Shown: piece by piece, positions 53,768 to 60,833 of the stretch
How the letters are laid out: each line of letters starts with the position of its first letter
How positions within the stretch are numbered: position 1 is the stretch's first letter
Source: DASQHY01 sp035602605
GTDB taxonomy: Bacteria; Acidobacteriota; Terriglobia; Acidiferrales; UBA7541
DNA length: 64,000 bases
Reading direction: 5' to 3'
NCBI GenBank assembly: GCA_035602605.1
Contig: DATNLZ010000084.1
Coordinates: forward strand, 51,156 to 115,155
Notes under the pieces: generated by a model
What the model saw: the letters and a program-made list of their open reading frames with translations, nothing else
What the model was told of the DNA's origin: nothing
Database searches by the model: none
Made by a program: the position numbers and the translations under genes

Positions 53768-54171
53768 CTATTGCTGAATGGTCGCATCGTTCTGTTGGGT
53801 TTCCAGCTTGGGCCTGCGCAGCGCTTCTAGCTGGCGAATCCTCTCGCGCAGCCAGCCCGCCGAGGCTTCTTCGATCTCGTACTGAGTGCCCCACTGATAA
53901 AAAGACTGCACGGTTTCGCCATCCGCGTTCAGCGGAATATGCCGGCAGGGAATCTTCAGGTGGCGCCGGTCCTGGGGAACGAACTGTATTAGAAGACATT
54001 CATCGCACGGCGCAAGATTCTCCTTTTGATCGAAATTCATGCATGTGGGCGAATCCTCGAAGATGAACTGCGGCTTCCAGGCCTCGCGCGGCGACCTTCC
54101 ATACCACCCTTTTCCAGAAACTCGAGCTCGAACTTCAGAACGTCCCAAATGTCCCGTTTGTCTCCAGGCAT
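53768..54171 (-). pseudogene. Cys-rich conserved protein with one-base frameshift
   Basis: AAGGAGG six bases before the ATG at 54171 marks a very strong start: MPGDKRDIWDVLKFELEFLE, continuing to KGG. The rest, YGRSPREAWKPQFIFEDSPT, then CMNF, APCDECLLIQFVP and IPCRHIPL, is one frame away; one base is missing at about 54104. Repaired, the protein would have about 135 residues, with a CxxC and a CRH motif that suggest metal binding. It could be a sequencing error, as promoter and start are intact. It shares operator pair 2 with the Crp/Fnr-type gene. Confidence 0.65.
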
Positions 54172-54222
54172 CGTGCACCTCCTTGGTGAGTACCAATATG
54201 AACGTGCCTGGGCACAACCGCT

Positions 54223-54258
54223 GTGACCGGTATCACCACATCGAGTGACGCGAGTCAC
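54223..54258. promoter_or_regulatory. Tandem operator pair 2, divergent
   Basis: Perfect sites GTGA-CCGGTA-TCAC (54223-54236) and GTGA-CGCGAG-TCAC (54245-54258), 22 bases apart. The right site is centred 41.5 bases before a predicted plus start at 54293, with -10 TATTCA at 54281-54286, for the regulator gene. The left site is centred 41.5 bases before a predicted minus start at 54188, with CATATT as -10, for the Cys-rich gene. One pair seems to serve both directions. Confidence 0.8.
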
Positions 54259-54305
54259 CGCCTGGAAAGCCAGGATGATGTATTCATATCTCGACACTAT
54301 TGGTG

Positions 54306-55097
54306 ATGCGTATGGCCAGTCGATTTCAAGGAGTTACCCGCGTGAAAGAGCGTACAGTAGGCCTTGAGACGTTCATGCGCCCGCCTGCTCCTTACGGACT
54401 CGAAATTATCGAGAGTTGTGTCAAATGTCCGCACCGGGAAGAGCGACTATTTTGCAACCTTCCGGAAGCAGGTATAAAGCGATTGGCGGAGATCACCTCC
54501 TCAGCAACCTACCCGAGGGGTGCCACGCTATTCGTAGAAGGTCAGGCTTTGCGAGGCGTATTTATCCTGTGCAATGGACAAGTTAAGTTATCAACGACCT
54601 CTGCCGACGGTAAGACCCTTATTCTGAGAATCGCCGAGCCGGGCGAAGTGCTCGGGTTGCCAGCCACGGTTACTGGCAAACCGTATGAGCTCACTGCTGA
54701 CGTTGTCGAACCTTCCCAGGCGAATTTCATATCGCGGGCGGAATTCCTCGGCTTCCTCCGCGAACATGGCGATGCCGCCCTGCGTGTGGCGCAGCAATTG
54801 GGTGAAACTTATCATTCGGCTATCGTAGAGATGCGAAACATTGGGCTCTCTCATTCCGCGAGCAAAAAGCTGGCTCGGTTTCTTCTAGAGTTGTCCCCAA
54901 GAGAGACCAATGGCAAAGATGGAATCAGGGTCAAGTTGACTCTGACGCACGAAGAGATCGCGCAGATGATTGGAGCCTCGAGGGAAACAGTGACCCGTAT
55001 GTTCGCCGATTTCAAGAAAAAGCAAATCTTGGAAGTCAAGGGCTCCACGCTGATCATCAAGAATAAGGCTAAGCTGGCAAGTATCGCCCGCGAGTAA
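54306..55097 (+). CDS. Crp/Fnr-family regulator with N-terminal Cys motif
   Basis: A 263-residue regulator with a cyclic-nucleotide-type beta roll (about 50-165), a dimer helix and a winged helix-turn-helix (THEEIAQMIGASRETVTRMF). R226, E227 and R231 (RExxxR) match the Crp residues that read GTGA. The N-terminus has C38-x2-C41-x8-C50, and C89 is a possible fourth ligand, so an Fe-S or redox sensor is plausible. The cAMP-binding Arg-Ser pair is missing. Starts at 54300 (TTG), 54306 and 54312 (ATG) are possible; no strong ribosome-binding site. It lies next to its own predicted operators. Confidence 0.87.
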   Translation: MRMASRFQGVTRVKERTVGLETFMRPPAPYGLEIIESCVKCPHREERLFCNLPEAGIKRLAEITSSATYPRGATLFVEGQALRGVFILCNGQVKLSTTSADGKTLILRIAEPGEVLGLPATVTGKPYELTADVVEPSQANFISRAEFLGFLREHGDAALRVAQQLGETYHSAIVEMRNIGLSHSASKKLARFLLELSPRETNGKDGIRVKLTLTHEEIAQMIGASRETVTRMFADFKKKQILEVKGSTLIIKNKAKLASIARE

Positions 55098-55143
55098 CCC
55101 ACTTCTATTCCCCTTCCTGGGACGTATCCCTCCAAATGCCTTT

Positions 55144-55179
55144 GTGACGTTCGTCACGTGGACTGGTGTCATTGGTCAC
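55144..55179 (+). promoter_or_regulatory. Tandem operator pair 3, upstream of PFOR
   Basis: GTGA-CGTTCG-TCAC (55144-55157) and GTGT-CATTGG-TCAC (55166-55179), 22 bases apart. The nearer is centred about 42 bases before a predicted start near 55215, with GACAAT at 55203-55208 as -10 box. Confidence 0.75.
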
Positions 55180-55240
55180 CGCGCCTGTGTGCATTTCCGA
55201 TCGACAATAGATCATGACGATCAGGGCAAAGGAGAGTCTC

Positions 55241-58200
55241 TTGCGCGAGAGAAAATGGACGAGCTCGACTGGTTTGGTCACACCAAATAACGACGTGATG
55301 AAGACCGGCATGACAATTATGGACGGGAACGAAGCCGCAGCCTCTGTGGCCTATCGACTGAACGAGGTAATTGCCATTTATCCGATAACACCTTCTTCGG
55401 CGATGGGTGAGTGGGCCGATCAATGGCAAGCGGAAGGTCGCAGAAACATTTTCGGGACGGTTCCGACGGTAGTGGAAATGCAAAGCGAAGGCGGCGCCGC
55501 GGGGGCATTACATGGTGCGCTACAAGCTGGGTCACTGGGCACCACGTTCACTGCTTCCCAGGGCCTTCTTTTGATGCTTCCCAACATGTTTAAGATTGCA
55601 GGCGAGTTAACGCCCGTCGTAATCCACGTGGCTGCACGTTCCATCGCCACGCATGCGCTTTCCATTTTTGGCGATCACAGCGACGTCATGGCTGCCAGGG
55701 CCACGGGTTTCGCAATGCTCTCGTCCGCTTCGGTTCAAGAAGCCGGAGATTTTGCCTTAATCGCGCAGGCTGCTTCGCTCGAATCCCGCATACCTTTCTT
55801 GCATTTTTTCGACGGCTTTCGAACTTCCCACGAATTGAACAAGATCCAGCTCCTATCAGATGAGGATCTTCGCTCTCTTATCGATGAAAAATTCGTACGC
55901 GAGCATCGCGACCGCGGGCTGACCCCCGACCGGCCGATTATTCGCGGCACTGCTCAAAACCCCGACGTTTTCTTCCAAGCGCGCGAAGCCAGCAATCCGT
56001 ATTACCGCGCCTGCCCTGAGATCGTGCGGCACGTGATGGAGCGCTTCGCGCGGCAAACAGGCAGGGGCTATCAGCTGTTTGATTATGTAGGTGCTGCGGA
56101 TGCCGAACGAATCGTCATTTTGATGGGATCGGGCGCTGGCGCGGCCGAGGAGACAATCGCGCATCTGAATGCGCACGGCGAGAGGGTAGGGCTTCTCAAG
56201 GTAAGGTTGTACCGCCCGTTCGCCGCCGAGGCGTTTTTGAACGCCCTGCCGAACAGTGCCCGCGTCATTGCCGTTCTCGACCGCACCAAAGAACCCGGCA
56301 GCACCGGCGAACCGCTGTATCTCGACGTTGTGACCACGCTCAGTGAAGCGATAGCCTCAGGCAATACCGGGCGCGCTATGCCGCGGGTCATCGGCGGGCG
56401 CTATGGACTCTCTTCAAAGGAGTTCACGCCCGCGATGGTGAAGGCGGTGTTCGATGAGCTCCGTGCCGAGTCTCCGAAGAACCACTTCACCGTGGGCATT
56501 CACGACGATGTGACCCATACGAGTCTCGACTATGATCCGGAATTCTCTACGGAGAATCCAAGCACTGTGCGCGCCATCTTCTTTGGACTTGGGGCCGACG
56601 GAACTGTGGGGGCCAACAAGAATTCCATCAAGATCATCGGCGAAAGCGCGCAGAACTATGCCCAGGGCTACTTCGTCTACGATTCGAAGAAATCAGGCTC
56701 GGTCACCGTTTCGCACTTGCGTTTTGGGCCGGACCCCATTTCCTCAACATACTTGATCACCAAGGCAAGCTTCATCGCTTGCCACCAATTCTCGTTCCTA
56801 GAGCGCATCGACGTTCTCTCTGCCGCGGAGCCTGGCGCCACTTTTCTTCTGAACGCTTCGTACGGGCCTGAAGATGTCTGGAATCATCTTCGGCGCAAAG
56901 TGCAGCAGCAGATCCTCGAGAAAAAGCTCCGCTTCTTCGTCATCGATGGCTACAAAGTAGCGCGCGAGGCTGGGATGGGAAGTCGAATTAACACCGTCAT
57001 GCAGACCTGCTTCTTCGCTTTGAGCGGGATCTTGCCCCGGGATGAAGCGATTGCCGCCATCAAGAAATCCATTCAAGAAACGTACGCGAAGCGGGGAGAA
57101 GCTGTCATCAAGCAAAATTATGCGGCCGTCGAAAGCTCGCTTGCGAATCTTCATCAGGTAGATGTTACAAAGCGAGTAATGAACTCTTTTTATCTTTTAC
57201 CTCCAGTGTCTCCGGACGCGCCCGCTTTCGTTCGTGAAGTCCTCGGCACGATCATTGCGGGACGAGGTGATTCGCTCCCGGTCAGCACGCTGCCGCCCGA
57301 CGGCACATTTCCAGTCGGCACGGCGAAGTGGGAAAAACGGAACATCGCTCAAGAAATCCCGGTTTGGGACGACGAGCTATGCATTCAGTGCGGCAAGTGC
57401 GTTCTGGTTTGTCCGCACGCCGTCATTCGCGCGAAGGTTTACGACAGTGAGCTGCTGAGCACGGCACCTCCCACGTTCAAATCTGCAACACCACGCTGGC
57501 GTGAGTTCGACGCCCTTCGCTATACACTTCAGGTGGCTCCAGAAGATTGCACCGGTTGCCGCCTCTGCGTCGAAGCCTGCCCGGTCAATAGCAAAACCGA
57601 GGTGAATCACAGGGCGGTTAACATGGCTGCTCAGACTTCGCTGCTTGAAAACGAGAGAACTAACTGGGATTTTTTCCTTTCGATTCCTGAATTTAGCCGC
57701 GATCGCATTTCGCCATCGAAGGTCAAGGACGTTCAACTGCTCGAGCCCCTGTTTGAATTCTCCGGAGCCTGCCCAGGGTGCGGCGAGACTCCCTATATCA
57801 AGCTGCTCAGCCAGCTCTTTGGGGACCGCCTGCTCATCGCGAATGCGACGGGATGCTCCTCAATCTACGGTGGAAACCTCCCGGCGACGCCCTACACTTG
57901 CAACGCACAGGGACGCGGGCCGGCCTGGTCCAATTCGCTGTTCGAAGACAACGCGGAGTTTGGCCTCGGGATGCGCCTGGCGGTCGATAAGCGGGCGGAT
58001 TATGCAAAGGAACTGGTACGGCGTCTGTCGACTCATCTCGGCGATCATCTCGTCGACCAGATTCTGACGGCGGATCAGGCGACGGAGAAAGGTATTTGTG
58101 CTCAACGCGAACGCGTCGCCGAACTGAAGCGCAGGATTGCGGGCCTCGACGTTCTGGAAGTTCGCGACCTCTGTACTGTGGCCGACTCCCTAATTCGCAA

Positions 58201-58894
58201 GAGTGTCTGGATAGTGGGTGGCGATGGCTGGGCCTATGACATCGGCGCGGGGGGTCTCGATCACGTTCTTGCTTCGGGCATGAATGTAAAAGTGCTGGTG
58301 CTCGACAGCGAGGTCTATTCGAATACTGGCGGGCAGATGTCCAAAGCCACTCCGCGTGCCGCTGTCGCGAAGTTTGCCACCGGAGGCAAGCACTCCGCTA
58401 AAAAGGACCTCGCGATGCAGGCCATCAACTACGGCAACGTCTATGTGGCGCGAGTTGCCATGGGCGGCGGCGATACGCACACCATTCAGGCGTTTCTTGA
58501 GGCCGAGGCGCACGACGGGCCATCGCTGATCATCGCTTATAGTCACTGCATCGCCCACGGGTATGACATGGCTCTTGGCCTGAAGCAGCAGAAGTCCGCC
58601 GTTCTTTCCGGCTACTGGCCATTGCTGCGTTACAACCCGGCACTCAGTGAACAGGGGAAAAATCCTTTCCAACTGGACTCGAAACCTCCGAGCATTCCGC
58701 TCAAAGATTACATCTACGAGGAAACGCGCTACTCGACGCTGGAACGGAGCAACCCAGAAGCCGCGCGGGAATTGCTCCAGGGGGCACAGGAGGACATCGA
58801 GCGCCAATGGCACTTGTACCAGAACCGCGCATCTATCCCCGGGCCAGAACCCAAGCTACCGCCGGAACCAACAAATAATCCGCTCAAAAATTGA
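55241..58894 (+). CDS. nifJ: Pyruvate:ferredoxin (flavodoxin) oxidoreductase
   Basis: PFOR cleaves pyruvate to acetyl-CoA and CO2 and reduces ferredoxin. The single chain holds all domains: the pyrimidine-binding domain (IAIYPITPSSAMGEW), the middle domain, two ferredoxin-type clusters (CIQCGKCVLVCP near 57379 and CTGCRLCVEACP near 57548), and the TPP domain with CPGCGETPY, GDGWAYDIGAGGLDH and a C-terminal extension. The TTG at 55241 has AAAGGAG seven bases upstream and fits the predicted start at 55215; ATG codons at 55214 and 55298 are alternatives. About 1217 residues, intact. Confidence 0.93.
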   Translation: MRERKWTSSTGLVTPNNDVMKTGMTIMDGNEAAASVAYRLNEVIAIYPITPSSAMGEWADQWQAEGRRNIFGTVPTVVEMQSEGGAAGALHGALQAGSLGTTFTASQGLLLMLPNMFKIAGELTPVVIHVAARSIATHALSIFGDHSDVMAARATGFAMLSSASVQEAGDFALIAQAASLESRIPFLHFFDGFRTSHELNKIQLLSDEDLRSLIDEKFVREHRDRGLTPDRPIIRGTAQNPDVFFQAREASNPYYRACPEIVRHVMERFARQTGRGYQLFDYVGAADAERIVILMGSGAGAAEETIAHLNAHGERVGLLKVRLYRPFAAEAFLNALPNSARVIAVLDRTKEPGSTGEPLYLDVVTTLSEAIASGNTGRAMPRVIGGRYGLSSKEFTPAMVKAVFDELRAESPKNHFTVGIHDDVTHTSLDYDPEFSTENPSTVRAIFFGLGADGTVGANKNSIKIIGESAQNYAQGYFVYDSKKSGSVTVSHLRFGPDPISSTYLITKASFIACHQFSFLERIDVLSAAEPGATFLLNASYGPEDVWNHLRRKVQQQILEKKLRFFVIDGYKVAREAGMGSRINTVMQTCFFALSGILPRDEAIAAIKKSIQETYAKRGEAVIKQNYAAVESSLANLHQVDVTKRVMNSFYLLPPVSPDAPAFVREVLGTIIAGRGDSLPVSTLPPDGTFPVGTAKWEKRNIAQEIPVWDDELCIQCGKCVLVCPHAVIRAKVYDSELLSTAPPTFKSATPRWREFDALRYTLQVAPEDCTGCRLCVEACPVNSKTEVNHRAVNMAAQTSLLENERTNWDFFLSIPEFSRDRISPSKVKDVQLLEPLFEFSGACPGCGETPYIKLLSQLFGDRLLIANATGCSSIYGGNLPATPYTCNAQGRGPAWSNSLFEDNAEFGLGMRLAVDKRADYAKELVRRLSTHLGDHLVDQILTADQATEKGICAQRERVAELKRRIAGLDVLEVRDLCTVADSLIRKSVWIVGGDGWAYDIGAGGLDHVLASGMNVKVLVLDSEVYSNTGGQMSKATPRAAVAKFATGGKHSAKKDLAMQAINYGNVYVARVAMGGGDTHTIQAFLEAEAHDGPSLIIAYSHCIAHGYDMALGLKQQKSAVLSGYWPLLRYNPALSEQGKNPFQLDSKPPSIPLKDYIYEETRYSTLERSNPEAARELLQGAQEDIERQWHLYQNRASIPGPEPKLPPEPTNNPLKN

Positions 58895-58907
58895 ATCTCC
58901 GCACAGT

Positions 58908-59337
58908 TTACCCAGAGCGCGCTACCTTGGTTGTTATTTCGCCTGCAGCCAACCTGGTGTATGCAACCACATCGTCGATGTGTTGTTGGTGGGTCGGATC
59001 GTGAACCGGATCGAGCATCTTGAAACGGGTTTCCCACACCGGCATATCTAACGACCCGTGTGCTGCCGGGTTCCTGCCAAACCTTAGCAATGCAGAGGCA
59101 TGGCCCACCGGAAATTTACCCTCGCGAACGTTTAGAGAGCGTCGTCAGATCCGAAGGTGGTGGCTTGAATGTGATGGCCGCTGGACCGTTCCTCTTGCCA
59201 TCCTCTCCAGGGCAGGGAGCACAGTATTTTAGAAATGTCTGCTCGCCCGAGGCTGGGCTGGGTTGCCGCGCGGCGGGTTTTTGTTCGTTTTTCCGAGCGC
59301 GGGCGATGCGAGGACCAAAAAGATCCGCTTGAGCCAA
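58908..59337 (-). pseudogene. Cytochrome c pseudogene with lost heme ligand
   Basis: The first part contains GEQTFLKYCAPCPGEDGKRN; the heme motif CxxCH is changed to CxxCP, so heme cannot be held normally. At about 59120 an extra G shifts the frame and makes a stop; the next frame continues as KFPVGHASALLRFG, AHGSLDMPVWETRF and HIDDVVAYTRL, the usual end of a class I cytochrome c. It lies tail-to-tail with PFOR. Two independent defects argue for real decay. Confidence 0.75.
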
Positions 59338-59459
59338 AATATACGATCCATATTATCTCTCGCCCCAGTTCGTGCGTGGCTCGTCACCGAGAGCATCACC
59401 TCGACAGATATTATCGCGGTCCAAAAATTCTCTCTTATCTACCAATGTCTCTAAAAAGT

Positions 59460-59921
59460 CTACGCTTGTGCAGGTTCCAGTAGTTGCTGTTCGATCCTGA
59501 CAGTGGGAAACAGAGTCACTTTGCAACGAAGCGACCGCGCTATGAGACAAGATTTTTCAGCCTTCTTGAGAAGCGCGACGGCTCGGTCATAATCACCCTG
59601 ATCTAAGATGCTGACAACAGGCAGCAAGCGGATCTCCGTGAATTGCCAAACACCATCTTCGTGATTAAGCATTCCCTCGGCTTGCACCTGGAAAAAGTCA
59701 AATTTAAAGCGCGATTTTTCGGCAATGCTAGAAAACGTGCTGACGAAGCAGCTTCCCAAAGCGGCGACGAAGAAATGCTCGGGGGTCCATCGGCCTGCCT
59801 CTCCCAAGAACTCCGGAGGAGCGCTGAAAGACATAGAAGGCAACCCTCCTTCAACGCTGACAACGCCTTTGCGAGGTCCCGCGCTGAAAACCTTGACCCT
59901 ATATTCATGATGGGTTTCCAT
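59460..59921 (-). CDS. OsmC/Ohr-type protein
   Basis: A 153-residue OsmC-fold protein. AAGGAG seven bases upstream supports the ATG at 59921 (METHHEYRVKV). The first catalytic-type Cys lies in FFVAALGSCFVSTF; the second is in EKSCLIARSL, as in the redox pair of the family. Such proteins reduce organic peroxides. It is divergent from uspA, and the operator pair between them is placed to control both. Confidence 0.85.
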   Translation of the reverse strand: METHHEYRVKVFSAGPRKGVVSVEGGLPSMSFSAPPEFLGEAGRWTPEHFFVAALGSCFVSTFSSIAEKSRFKFDFFQVQAEGMLNHEDGVWQFTEIRLLPVVSILDQGDYDRAVALLKKAEKSCLIARSLRCKVTLFPTVRIEQQLLEPAQA

Positions 59922-60008
59922 TTTGGATCTCCTTCCTCTTGCGGCGGGCCGTAAATTCTCGCCCGCTGTTTCCTGACTTAAGGTTAGCAACTGCGTGCTC
60001 ACGGCAGT

Positions 60009-60044
60009 GTGACCCAGGTCACGATTGAAAGTGACGGTCGTCAC
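60009..60044. promoter_or_regulatory. Tandem operator pair 4, divergent (osmC / uspA)
   Basis: GTGA-CCCAGG-TCAC (60009-60022) and GTGA-CGGTCG-TCAC (60031-60044), 22 bases apart. The left site is centred 41.5 bases before a predicted minus start at 59974, with TAACCT (59986-59981) as -10 for the OsmC gene. The right one is centred about 42 bases before a predicted plus start near 60080, with TATTCG (60068-60073) for the Usp gene. Confidence 0.8.
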
Positions 60045-60094
60045 GGCCACTTAGGTGCGTCCTGCGGTATTCGTTAGAGTGAGGGAGGTGGCCC

Positions 60095-60487
60095 ATGAAA
60101 GCAGTGCAAGCAAGAACCAGGATCGCATTGAAAAACATTCTGTTTGCGACCGACTTCTCCCCAGCCGCGAATGCTGCGGTACCGTTTGCGACTCAGATCG
60201 CCCGGCGTTACGGGGCGAAGGTGTACGGCGTACAAGAAACCATGCTTCACGAGCTGCTTCCAAAGGAAGCTGAGCTCTGGTGCGAGCCGACGTGCCTTGT
60301 CGAGCAAGGTCATGCGGCGGCGGAAATCCTGGCGGTCGCAGAACGGCGGCACGCCGATCTGATCGTGCTCGGAGCCCGGCCAGCGAAGGGGCTGCTTGGA
60401 GCATGGACGCGCCTGAACGGCGGCACCGTCCATAAGGTCGTGTCGCAGGCGAAATGCCCAGTCATCACGGTTCACGGCCGAGGTTGA
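60095..60487 (+). CDS. Universal stress protein, short form
   Basis: The 130-residue protein begins with a UspA N-terminus (LKNILFATDFSPAANAAVPF) and ends with LIVLGARPAKG, a variant of the ATP-binding G-x2-G region, and HKVVSQAKCPVITVHG. The middle segment HELLPKEAELWCEPTCLVEQ is like the second domain of two-domain Usp proteins. I infer that it arose by joining the first part of domain 1 to the last part of domain 2; the frame is intact. GGGAGG stands before the ATG. Confidence 0.8.
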   Translation: MKAVQARTRIALKNILFATDFSPAANAAVPFATQIARRYGAKVYGVQETMLHELLPKEAELWCEPTCLVEQGHAAAEILAVAERRHADLIVLGARPAKGLLGAWTRLNGGTVHKVVSQAKCPVITVHGRG

Positions 60488-60499
60488 ATTGAGCGCACT

Positions 60500-60634
60500 A
60501 TGACGCCGACGTCAAATGCGCCCTCTACAAGTGGGTTGAGGTTCTGCAACCAATGCGGGTCAAGTTTCATGGACCTCAGCCCCGCCAAGTTTTGCAGCGG
60601 AATTGGTGCGGGTCTCTCTCGGTCGCAATCCTGA
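60500..60634 (+). CDS. Possible 44-residue zinc-ribbon protein
   Basis: This short frame encodes GLRFCNQCGSSFMDLSPAKF followed by CSGIGA. The pattern FCNQCG ... KFCSGxGA resembles a double zinc knuckle, but the fourth Cys is replaced by Ile. No strong ribosome-binding site precedes the ATG at 60500. It could be a remnant of a larger gene. The rest of the stretch 60488-60833 shows nothing else. Confidence 0.35.
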   Translation: MTPTSNAPSTSGLRFCNQCGSSFMDLSPAKFCSGIGAGLSRSQS

Positions 60635-60833
60635 CGGCTTCCTTGGAAGCGTCCCTTGGGAAGATCGATGAACTCATTCATATCGGGCGACGCATGCGCT
60701 CGATCGCGCTGTTATCAATGCAGTGCGGGTTGCTCTTCCATTTACGAAACTTAGTGACTTCTAAATCGAGACTCTATGCCGAGGTTTGTCGCCAATCGAG
60801 TGGCGAAATCTCGTCCGTCAAGGCAGACTAACG

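Noticed and set aside
59360..59400. Another GTGA/TCAC operator pair upstream of the cytochrome pseudogene
   Set aside because: Only TCAC half-sites are clear; the left halves and the 22-bp spacing are missing.
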